Source: Chionis minor
Lineage: Eukaryota; Chordata; Aves; Charadriiformes; Chionididae
Assembly: GCA_013398295.1 (NCBI GenBank)
Contig: VZSF01011296.1
Location: 496,001-560,000 of the forward strand
Reading direction: 5' to 3'
Length of the DNA stretch: 64,000 bases
The notes under the pieces were generated by a model. That model ran no database searches and was not told the origin of the DNA. It saw nothing but the letters and a program-made list of their open reading frames with translations. Below, piece by piece: positions 11,081 to 21,800 of this stretch. A program made the position numbers and the translations under genes. Positions within the stretch are counted from its first letter, which is position 1; each line of letters begins with the position of its first letter.

Positions 11081-14000
11081 TGGGTATGTTTCCATGGGAA
11101 AACACGTAGAAAGGGTCTATAAAATAAATAAATAAAAAATAATTGTCGGTCCTTGATCCAGCCTGCTCCACAATCCTCACAGGTGATTTCATTTAGTGCT
11201 TCATCATCCTCACTATTAGAAAGCTTTTTTTCCAAACATCTGCCTTAAACCTCCTCTGCTAATTCGTACCTACTCTAACTGCAGAGGGAGGTTAGATTAA
11301 TTCCCCCTTCTCTCAAACAATAGTTTACATATCGGATACAGTGATTAATGCTTCTAAATTATACCAGCATCCTTGGGCACAAATGTCAATATTGTTTCCC
11401 TACAGGAGGAAACTGTACTAAATTTAACTAACGCAGGTAGGAGCCAATTTATCTGGATTGGGAAGACTTCCAAAACATTTGCTATTAATGTTTCCTTTTG
11501 GCCCTTCTAGTTACTAATTCTTTTTCTCATCCTACTTTCTGTTATTCTAATAGCTTGTATTCACTGTACCTCTGAAAAGCTGCAGACCATTCGTAATTAA
11601 TTTCATAGTAAAACTATCAGTTTCACCTGTAAAAAGAAAAAGATTGCTGTCAAAGTGCAGAAACAGTCAGTGCTTGGTACTTTGTCACCCAGAGTCCCTT
11701 ACTTGGATAGATTTACTTCAAATAGCTTAAAAATGAAAGGCAACAGTGACAAAAAAGCTATTTCATTGTTTCTCTATCAGTCTTTTCTAATCCAACCTCT
11801 TTAGCATAGGTATTACATGTCTACGTGCAAGGGGAATGTCAGTATGCATTTAAAGTCTGTCATGTAGTCTTAAATCATTTATACACTAGAAAGATATTTA
11901 ATGCACTAACTCATATTTAGATCTTTTTTTATGATGAAGAAAATAACTAACGACAGCCAGCTAATATTTAATTCTGTCTAGACTACTGAATGTTACTTTT
12001 AAGAATATAGCAAAAAATTGATTTTTCCAACCATCTCCAAGAGACACAACAAAAGATATCCACGTTTTCAAAGATAAACAGATTCACTTATACTACTTCT
12101 ACACCTCTTGCAGAGTTAGCTTAGTAGTGTATAAAGATTAGGACAGTTATGTAAAAGTTATAGAAGGGGCACTAACCCTTCCATAGTCAAAGCTGGAATA
12201 ATTAGTGAATATTTACTTCTTGTGTAATGTCTTTAAGTTGCTCTCAAAATATTTTACAAAGATGATCATGTCTAAACTGAAGCCTGTGTGACATGCAATG
12301 CCTCCAAGTGTTTCTATTTTTAATAACCAAGATTTATTTTTGGGGGGAGGGCTACAAAATGTTAAGAGCCATTCGACTATCTGCTACCTTCATACATACC
12401 TTTTGGGAGAGTGAAGGGCAGGGGCGTAAGAAAATGTTTTCAGTCTGAATTGCTCACACAACTTGCCATCTGCTCTACCACGCCACTGTGAAAATCACCA
12501 GAGCCAGCCCTAACCTTCAATGGCCTGGGCATTCTTGTGCAGGCAACAGCTACAGCTAATCGAATTCTGGTCCCCAGCTCAGGGGCAACAGGACTAACTG
12601 CTAAGGTACTGAATAAAGATTTGGGGCGTTTTCCCTTCAAAATGTCAATTAATGCTGTGATTTACTTTGAACTCCATGCTGCAAGGCTGTATTCAGATCA
12701 CACCTTAAAGCGTGGTTTCCTCTGAGGAGATCCAGGCTGCAAATCCTCGACTTGTGCTCAGACAAGTTAGTGGTGTCTGCCATATCTGCATGCTCTAGGC
12801 ACCTAGAAAGTCTTGCTGTGAACATTTAGACACCAATGACCAAAGGGCTAGGGGTGACAGGGAGGGAGATCATGGGTTTAGATATTAGCATTTTAATTTC
12901 ACAAACATCTCAGTTTAGGTGTCTGAGCAAAATACAAGCAAAGGCTACAGATATAATCTAGACAGCAATTTGTAAAAAAAAAATCGATGCATTTCTGAAT
13001 GCAGCAAGCTCCCTTTCTCACACATGATGTGTCTCCTGATTTTATTCCCGTTCTTTGTACTCCTTAAGCCGCTCACCCCTCACCCTCAAATGTTTCAGGG
13101 GAGTCTGCACAATCAACAGCAGAGTGGACCTCCAACACCAGTTCCTCCAACCTGCATACATATCTGCATGTGGGCCGAGGCAGCGGTGATCTTCGGCCAA
13201 CTACTCCAAACATGGATAGGGCAAAATGACTGAGACGTAGAAACACGTGAAGGATGTGAAGAGTTAAGGAAAGTAGAACTTAGCTATCTCTATCTTTGGT
13301 TTTCAGTGCTTAGGCTAATCTTGTTTTTAAAATCTCTCTGTGAAGGTGGAATGCCAGCTTTATCTAAGGTTTTCTTTCTGGAAGTCTAAAAATGTAAAAC
13401 TGGCAGTTGCTAAGCATCAGTCACAATATTACAATAACTTGCATTCAGGAATAAGATGAAGCACAAATGCAACAGAAGCTAAAAAAGGGTCACTCCAAAA
13501 AGAACAGCCTACAGTAAAAAACAGAAGTCACAATGATTCATATAGAAACATCTGTAAAGCATATCAAATACAGCAGTTGGGATTTCAGGCCTCTCAGTGG
13601 CTTTGTTGTGAATGCAGGCTGATATTCAACTGATAAAAGATATTTTCAGAAGGTGGAGTCTTGCTTTTGACAAAGAGATGCAGATGGGCACCACCAAGTG
13701 AACAGATCATATCTAAGCAGAAAAAAATATGAATTCTTTTCAAGGTCTGGATCCCAAAATACTAAGTGACAAAATACAGAACTACCAGCATTGGACTAAA
13801 AGCATGATTTTTCACCTGACCACCATTATACTCTCAGACAGAAAGAGTTGGGAGTAACTTAAAGGCCACACTACCTCCACTCCTGGAAATATTTCTTCAT
13901 CATTGCTGCAACCCCAGTGAGTACTCTAAAGAATTTCCCAATCACTGAACCAATTGGTCCTTTCCCGGAAGCCTTTCCAGGGAAGGTGAGCCTTTCCTAA

Positions 14001-17000
14001 CAAAACACTCGTCTGAGCCAATGCCGAATACACTGTAGCAGCAGAAAAGACAAACCAGGCTCTCCACCTTATTCTAGAAACAACAACTAGACCTGCGCAG
14101 ACCCTGCCCAGTTTGACTTCGAGGATGTAGTTTTCCCAGTCAAAAAACTAAGCTATACACACACACCATCGTATGTCTTAGGAAAAAAGACAATTATAAA
14201 GAGCACCAGAGTACTCCAGTTTTACTCCAAATGGTGACATTTTCCAGCAAAACACTACTGTAAGCTGGATGGTTTTTTTTCCTGATTTCCATGAAACCTT
14301 TTGCACCCGTCTATTGTGCTCAACTCACTCCGTTTCAAATATAAGGTACTCATTCCTATAAGTAGCAGACAAAAGTACTTCAGACAGAGATTAGAATTTC
14401 CTCATCAAAAGCTCTCAGAAGTATCCCATGGCGTCTCATGCCAAAGCAAGCTCCCTTTTGATCATGCCCTTTCTGCTTACACACCCCCTCTCACAGTAAA
14501 GCCTTTGTGGTTTTTGCTTTGTTAAAAAGGCTCCATCTTCTGTAAGGGCACTAGGGGAACCCACAGCAAAGGAGCTGCCTTAAACGTAATCCTTCACTGA
14601 CATGCAGTTCCCTGGCATGCCTTCTGCTCCGTAATGCTCTTTCGACCTCCGAGCAAAACACATCCCTAAAGCTAATGCTTCTCTCATGTTGGTTTTACAG
14701 TCCTAGCTAGCATTGGTTCCCACCCCCCCAAGCCCTCACTGCTGTTACTGAAACCAATTTTGACTCAGAAGAAAGCCCTTATAAAGAAGGCAGACCTACT
14801 ATTTCATAAGCCAGCAAATGTATGTAACTCCTTATGGGCAGACTCCAGCAGGCATCGCTGCTGGCAGTTTGGGACCCACATGTCCCCAGGCCCGTGTCAG
14901 TGACATGCTGAAGGTCACCCAGCCAGCGCAGGACGGTGGTAGGACCAGAATTCAGAGCTACCCTCTCATCCCTCTACATTTATACCACCTTCCCCAGGGA
15001 GCAGACTACACTTTATTTGACATCCTCTGGGATTATGCGACTGCAGGTCTGGAGAATTGTTCCTGGCAGGGTAACAAACTTAAAAAAGCTCCCTCTCAGG
15101 TATCGTTACCGCCACTTTCATGACAGGTATTATTACCAGATTTCATCTGCACACAACACGTTCTGAAGCTGTTCTCTTCATGCTTGGAGAAGACGAGCAC
15201 GGTTTACCCGCACAAATCAATCAACTCCTGAAGGAGAGATTGGGATTTACTACAGAGCTGTCAAGTCAGAATCCATAAAGGCAGAGAAGTTTTTTTTCAA
15301 GAAAAAAAAAAAAAGCCAAAACCCTTAAGCAGTGCCTTGACTGAAAACAAGACTACTGGCTTTCTCCAGCTGCAACTTCCCACTTGTTGTAAAGGAACGT
15401 CCCATTAGTAAAGCCTGCCAAGGGACTTCCAGTAACTTTGCCAGGTCGACAAGGCATTCCCCATGTTACTACCAGTGGCGTCCCAGAGACCTTACACACA
15501 GCTCGTTAGTGACCCCAGACAACAGTCATGGGAACTTGCAGCAGTAACTGAAGCAAAAGCTCCTTCCCCGCTCCTGTAACAGAGCTTTCCAACCACCACA
15601 TTTCACCGGGAATACTCGTTCACGCACGTGTGTTTGCCTGCAAACGCAGGGCTCACAATAAACACCTCTTCCCCAGCAGCTGAACCCTGGTCAAAGAGAA
15701 GCCACAGGACTGCGGAGCTGCACACCCAAGGTGACCACTCTTGTTGCAAAAGACAACACAGATTGCCTGTCATGCTTGCAATTTTCAAGGTTAACCTTTC
15801 AAACAGATTTATCCCCTTGCTTTCCTGCATTTCCTAGCTGATTAGAGAGGTAATCGGTACCTTGTTGTTTCGCCATTCACAGCAATTAGAACAGTAATAC
15901 AGGAAATGATAAAAGAGTAAGCCTGATTAACCCTCTTTCAGTAGATGTGGGTCACTCAAGTGATATGCCTGCCAGTACTGTTCCTTTAGCTTGTCCCTAA
16001 CATTCGTACTTGGGGGGGAATAAATAACAAAATAGAGCTTTATCTCCAAATATCTTCCATCCCACATTACTCATTGCGGTGAAGTATATTTTCTGTATCA
16101 ATTGACAGACTCCCAAAGATTGAAGAAGATCAGTTTTATATCCCCGAACAGAACAGAGGTGGACACTCCCATCACATCAAGGATCGGCAGGTGGAATTAT
16201 TCTGCATTATAATGCGCTAAGCACAGCCAGGAGATTTTAAGAAAAATCAATTACAACAAAGGTTTAGCCTCCAGGCAAAGGTCTTCAAATTAGCAGCTTC
16301 AATGCTGAATGCCAAGCGGGAGAAGGAAGTAAGGCATTCCCGCTGAACGGGGACCCTGCACCTGCCCACAGTCTGGAAAAGGGAAGGGATGCATTACTAA
16401 TCTAAGCACAAACGAGCATAAGCATTTCTAAAATAACTTGCTCTAGGGAATTTCACGTACTTCACGTTTCTGTGTACTGTGTTCCTTTTAACCTAGTGAC
16501 TGTAAAGCATCTGGGAAGCACAACGCTTCCAAACTGCAGAATATGGGTGCTCGCTACTAAATACTGTACTGTCCACCAGCAAAATCACGGACCGCAGTTT
16601 GTCTGAAGTCCTGTACGTTCCCTATCCACTGCCAATCTACTCTTCCGTTTCCCTCCCTCGTTTTCCTGCCAAGGTTACTCTTCCAGCTGTCAGGGAACAT
16701 GTACACGACCTTCTCTCCTGCTGTTTTATGTCCACTCATTAAACACCCCTCCTTCCTGCCAGGGGGAACCCAGAAAGAGAGCGGGATAACCTCTCCCGGG
16801 GGGCGCCTGCCAATTCCCACCGCAAAGGGGCAAAGCGCTTCCTTCACCAGGGGGCTGCACTAGAAACAAAAAGGTCCCTTCACAAAAGAGGCTCCCGAAA
16901 GGGTGTTTGCTCATTACACAAACGATTTGCTGCTTTTAAGAGCTTCAAAAAGACTGAGCGACTCCGCAAGAAGGAGCCGGCTCTGGGTTAATGCATTCGC

Positions 17001-17447
17001 GCCAGGAAAAAGCCGTGAAGGACGGCGGCTCCCGGTGCGAGCCTGCCCTACGGGGAGAGGAACGCAGCCCGGAAAAAAAAATAAAATAAATCAAAGACGG
17101 CGCGCTTTTCATCCCAGTTTTAACACAAACACGGGATCCACTATGTTTCCCTAAACTTGCCTCGCTCGGCAGGAAAACGAGAAAACAGCAGTAAAAAGTT
17201 GCGGAGGGAGACAGCGCGGAAGGGAGGGACAAGAAACTTAATCTGAAGAGAGGGGCGGTCACAGGCAGGCAGCGCCGGGGCGCCGGCTTGACTCGCCCCT
17301 GCCCGGGTTTCGGGCGAAGGGCTCGGAGGGCGCCGCAGAGCGGGGCCGGGCCACCGCCCCCCGCAGCGCGGCGGGACGGGACGGCGGCGGGCGGCCGAAG
17401 GGGCGAGGGGAGGCCGGGAACGGCGGCCGCTGGAGGGGGAGCGAGAC

Positions 17448-17593
17448 CGGCGCCTGAGGCGGGAAGGGGCGGGCGGCTGAGGGGAGGCGAAGCGACACCT
17501 GAGGGGAAGCGGGAAACGGCCGGTGCCTGAGGGGAGGCGAGGAGAAGCGGGAAACGGCCGGTACCCGAGGGGCGGCGAAGCGGGCGCCCGAGG
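17448..17593. repeat. GC-rich imperfect minisatellite in 5' part of intron 1
   Basis: A unit of the form AAGCGGGAAACGGCCGGTRC followed by CYGAGGGGMGGCGA recurs. The clearest copies start at 17507 and 17545 (period 38), with a shortened copy at 17578 and degenerate relatives from about 17448. It lies from 68 bases downstream of the exon 1 donor on the gene strand and is fully within the CpG island. Confidence 0.8.
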
Positions 17594-17660
17594 AGAAGGG
17601 GGAAGGGGCGGGCGGCGGAGAGGAAGGCCGCGGCGCGCACCCCCCCGGCCCCGCACGCAC

Positions 17661-18182
17661 CTCCTGGAAGAGCTCCAGGCTGTAGGTGTTGTCGTCGTCG
17701 GCGAAGAAGAGCACGCCGGGCTGGGGGGGCGGCAGGTGCTGGTGGCGCTGCCGCAGCCAGGCCAGGCCGGCGTTGCGCTGCTCAGGGGCGCGGGGCAGCC
17801 GGGGCCGCTTGTAGCGGCGGGGCGTGGGGACGTGCAGGTGGGTGCAGGGCAGGCCGGCGCCCGCCACGAAGCGGCTCACCAGCTCGCTGCGCGCCGCCGC
17901 GTCCTCCACCAGGATCCAGTGGAGCCGCGCCACCTGCCGGAAGGTGTTGGCCAGGCGGGTGAGCTCGGCCTTCTGCACCGGGCGGCTGTAGGTGGGCGTG
18001 ATGGCATAGATGGTGGGCAGCGCCGCCTCCGGCCGCCGCGCGGGGGGAGCCCGCGCCACCGCCGGACGGGCTCCCCCGCCGCCGCCGCCGCCCCCGCCGC
18101 GGGGGGCCAGGGCGGGCAGCGGCGCCCGGCTGCTGTCGATGTCCAGCACGATGATGACGATGAGCACCCAGGGCAGCAGCAG
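17661..18182 (-). CDS. B3GAT2: B3GAT2 exon 1, partial (beta-1,3-glucuronosyltransferase 2)
   Basis: GlcAT-S moves glucuronic acid from UDP-GlcA in beta-1,3 linkage to the terminal galactose of N-acetyllactosamine, the step before sulfation to the HNK-1 epitope; it is a type II Golgi membrane enzyme (family knowledge). The 174 visible codons begin [16 protein letters not shown], the transmembrane anchor. Next comes a stem with a Gly9 run, then the GT43 domain from about visible residue 55 ([14 protein letters not shown], a UDP-sugar site signature), [22 protein letters not shown], and [10 protein letters not shown] at about 159-168, the DXD metal site. It ends SLELFQE and is spliced at GAG|GTGCGT in phase 0. 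By comparison with the human protein about 10 residues and the start codon are missing, near 18212 inside the N gap. Near-identity to B3GAT2 through the catalytic domain separates it from B3GAT1 and B3GAT3. Confidence 0.97.
18075..18100. repeat. GCC/GGC triplet run encoding Gly9
   Basis: A run of CCGCCG triplets on the plus strand reads as nine consecutive glycines on the B3GAT2 strand, in the stem between membrane anchor and catalytic domain. Trinucleotide runs of this kind commonly vary in length. Confidence 0.85.
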
Positions 18183-18183
18183 G

Positions 18184-18490
18184 NNNNNNNNNNNNNNNNN
18201 NNNNNNNNNNNNNNNNNNNNNNNNNNNNNNNNNNNNNNNNNNNNNNNNNNNNNNNNNNNNNNNNNNNNNNNNNNNNNNNNNNNNNNNNNNNNNNNNNNNN
18301 NNNNNNNNNNNNNNNNNNNNNNNNNNNNNNNNNNNNNNNNNNNNNNNNNNNNNNNNNNNNNNNNNNNNNNNNNNNNNNNNNNNNNNNNNNNNNNNNNNNN
18401 NNNNNNNNNNNNNNNNNNNNNNNNNNNNNNNNNNNNNNNNNNNNNNNNNNNNNNNNNNNNNNNNNNNNNNNNNNNNNNNNNNNNNNNNNN
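18184..18490. other. Assembly gap (307 N)
   Basis: Unsequenced bases inside the CpG island. The gap starts one base beyond the last readable B3GAT2 codon and hides the start codon and proximal 5'UTR. The stated size may be an estimate. Confidence 1.
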
Positions 18491-18720
18491 GCGGCGCCGG
18501 GGGGCAGCGGGGGCCTCCTTCCCCCCGCGGCTGGCACCGCGGCCCGCGGAAACTTGGGCCGGCGGGGGGGGAGGCCGGACGCCTTCCCCGGGGCAGCGCC
18601 GCCCCTCCCGCCCGGCCGGGGAGACCCCCGCCGCGGAGCGGCCGCGTCCCGGAGTCCTTACCCTTCTCACCGGAGGCGCGTTTTTGAGCGCCGCACAAGT
18701 ACGAAGTTGTGGATAAGGCG
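18491..18720 (-). promoter_or_regulatory. B3GAT2: Presumed 5'UTR and core promoter flank of B3GAT2
   Basis: Very GC-rich sequence immediately upstream of the gap. A minus-strand frame open from an ATG at 18698 runs into the gap, but its composition (Gly, Arg, Pro rich) and the family's short cytoplasmic tail of about ten residues argue that it is untranslated or an upstream frame rather than an N-terminal extension. No TATA box is seen. Confidence 0.5.
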
Positions 18721-18890
18721 GCCGCGCCGTGCGGTTCCCCGCGTCTCCTCTCCCGGTGCCCGTCAGCCGGCGTCGCCCTCCCGTCCCCTGCCCGCCCTGT
18801 GCCTGCGCTGGTCCGAGCCGCCTGCTGCTCCCCTACGGACGCCTACACACCCCTACAGACCCCCACAGATCCCTATAGACCCCGGCGCAC

Positions 18891-21800
18891 TCCGCAGCTC
18901 CTTTTTAAAAAGCGTTCGGGTATGAGAATTTCATAATAATCCACCTGTCTCGACTCGGAGAGAAAGGCATTCATCAGGTGCCGCAGCGCACGTGAAATGC
19001 ACCGTCTAAAAACCTCTTACGGATCTTTTCACACCAGGGGAGTTTCCGATGCGTTTTTTTTTTCCAACGCTCCCTGCTGTCACAGCTAAACACAGCTTGA
19101 ATTCCTCTTTTAAAACTTCGTGTTGCATAAAACCGCAGGGGCACGGCGTTGGTATTTACAAATGCCCGACTTCTCCCTAATTCTGTGATTAAAACGTTTA
19201 CCCTTGTACAGATCGAACGATGGTCTCACCGACTTGCGGACTGTTTGAGATCGGATCCAGGGTGATTCACCCCTGATACATTGACCTATCAGTGGGAATA
19301 GTGGGGGTTGGAGAAGTCCCTCATGTCCTCACACCAGCCTCCTTGGCTTAAACTCCTGCTCTCCTTTCTGTTTTATGCGCATCCTTCGCATTTGCATGTG
19401 TAAAACAAATGCAGATAATGTGGGCACCGTGTACATCTATCATTCATATCTATCTGCAATCAATCCGTTATTCAAAAGGACGTATGAAGCCAGAGGGCTC
19501 GCACACAGAAAGGACATTGAAGTGATGTAATACAAGCTGAAATCCATGTGAAAGTGAGGGTGACACACGACCAGGCACTGAACATCTAAATGAGGAAACA
19601 TCTGTGTAGCAGAGAGCTAATTAGAGTTAGCAAGTTTAGTGAAGGAGTGGAAGGGTTGTTATGTGATTAATGAAATAATATGGAGGAATGCAGTGAGCAT
19701 AAATAGTTCAATATATCCAAATCAAAACCATCTCGGACATGAAATTACAGTTGCCCATTTTGTGCTGATGCAGTTTATCTAGAGGACAATCATCTAAACA
19801 CCATCTCCAATGACTGAACATACCATTGTTTTCTCATTTACTGTACAATCCTGTTTACAAAGACAATTCGTTCAAATAACACAAACATATGTATCAAAGC
19901 AACGCACCAAGAAGCTATTGCTTGTTCTCGTTTGAAAGTCAGTAGTAATTTTGGACAGTTAATTCAAAGCTAGTCACTTCTAGATATTATATGATACCAT
20001 GTCTGGATCTTGAAAAGCTATTGGGGCAGCACCTAGAAACTAAGGGTTACAAATGGACGTGTTTAATTAGCATTCTTTATAGCCAAATATAATGTTAAAA
20101 AAATACTAATTTTTATCTCTATGTTATCTTTAGTGGACTTGCGTTTCATATTCAGAGCTTAGCCTAGAGACAATACTTAATCGTTTGTGGCTATAACATC
20201 TTAATAAAGGCAGCAATAAGAATAACTAAGTGTAATTGCAGCAGTTTAGGAAGGAGCACAGACACTAACTCGGCACCAGGGAGGTATCCCGATGAACAGT
20301 TTGGTGTTCTTCCATCTCTTTAATCGTGTTCCTGAAAGCTCGTAACTACGTGTTTCTGTACACTTGCTAACGTACTATTTACTGATTCTAACTGTACACA
20401 AGATCTGTAACGTAATGATATGAGGCATTCAGCTGTTTGATAACAAATCACAGTAACTATATTTTTACCCCAGAACCGTTGTAACATGTTTTAATGTGCC
20501 ACAGAACAATCTCAGAGGTCATGAATCAGGTACATCTGATGTGATATCAAATAATGCAGCAGCATTTTCTGTTAGCTTTAGGTGTAGATTATCTTCGATG
20601 GAGAGGTAAAAGAAAATGCAAGCACTACACACAAGCCAAATGTTATTTATTAAACTGTTATTTCTTGATAAGGAAAGCAAAATGTTTTTCCTTTGAAAAT
20701 TGGAGGAAGATGGTCAAATAGCCATTCCATTTGTGGGGACAAACTGTCTACAGAGATAGGTTTTTTCTGCCCAACACCTTAGCAGCCGTTATTATAAAAA
20801 TTGTCACATTTGATTTGAGGCCTCAGGTGCAACTCTGAAACAAAGGACGAGTTTCGAACTTGTGATGGATGGTACCAATCATTGTGTGACTCAGGCTGTT
20901 CCTATGGTTCTGCGCGCGATATGCGGCACGGTGCATGTTCTGGGTTGTATCAGGCTGTGTGGGCAGGCATCTCTCTTCAGGAGCTGGTCCAGAACTGTTT
21001 GTTTGTAGTAGTTTACTGCTTGGCTCATCTGCTGCAGTATTGGTGATTGCTGCCCCCATTCTCCAAAGATTTTTGTCAGAGATGTGTCAGGACTTGGCAC
21101 CCAATTTTTCATCTTTAAAAAAAAAACAAACCCACCAACAAACAACTACCTCCACTTCAGCTTCACACTCTTCTTACCAGGGGAGGGTGCCCGGCGGGGG
21201 ACGCTTGACACAGTGTGAGAAAGCAGCACGCGTGTGCAAGTGTGCACACAGTGTGTCTCTAAAACAGCTGGTTTTTTGGGTTTTTTTTGCTTTTCTCCCC
21301 CTCACCGCTCGGGGTCACCCTCCCATCAGGCAGCTCCGTCTAGAGGCTCCTGCTCGACCCAGCCCACCCAGCCAGTCTCTGCGCTGGAGATACCCGGGGC
21401 ACTGGGAGGGGGACAAGCTGGCGAAGCCTTTTGCTCGCTCCATTTGAATTTTTCCTCAAATTCTGAACACCAGGATTTGCTCAAGCTGGGTACAACATTA
21501 CAGACTGTTCTTTTTTTTCCAGATATTGGAAAGATGGGCAGTGGTATAGACAGCATTTGGAAAAAAAGCTATTAAAATTGATTGTTTTGTGGGTTCTGCA
21601 GCTGATAGAACTATTACACTCCTGCGGGAAGCAGAAGCAAAACCAGTTGGATAAACATATAAGACTGTGCAATTATTTTTAACTAGTGGATAAAACACTG
21701 CAGAGAAATAGTTCCTATTTCACATGGTTGTAATTGAACAGATTAAACCCAAGGATGGTTCATTTTTTTTGGACTGTTTCGTGTTTTTCTTTCAACAGCA

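Larger units (their letters stand above)
6685..17660 (-). other. B3GAT2: B3GAT2 intron 1
   Basis: 10,976-base intron bounded on the minus strand by GTGCGT (exon 1 donor) and CTCGCAG (exon 2 acceptor). It is mostly AT-rich unique sequence. I see a 26-bp inverted repeat at 11055-11080, an A-rich run near 15301-15313, a TATA-like string TATATAAAAG at 7251-7260 with no other promoter sign, and a GC-rich minisatellite at the exon 1 end. I see no internal exon and no clear transposable element. Confidence 0.9.
16960..18890 (-). promoter_or_regulatory. B3GAT2: CpG island spanning B3GAT2 exon 1 and 5' flank
   Basis: CpG dinucleotides become dense from about 16960, peak from 17270 to 18720 and fall away by about 18890, in sharp contrast to the AT-rich flanks. 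The island covers the start of intron 1, exon 1, the N gap and the expected 5'UTR. It contains GC-box-like GGGGCGGG strings (for example near 17465 and 17604). No TATA box is visible at a sensible distance, which fits a CpG-island promoter. The transcription start cannot be placed because part of the 5'UTR lies in the gap. Confidence 0.8.

Noticed and set aside
18183..18698. N-terminal extension of B3GAT2 starting at an ATG at 18698
   Set aside because: It would need a tail of more than 170 residues across the gap, whereas the family has about ten residues before the anchor; the visible part is Gly, Arg and Pro rich 5'UTR-like sequence.
17523..18716. Long plus-strand frames opposite exon 1
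   Set aside because: Shadows of a stop-poor, GC-rich CpG island and of Ns.
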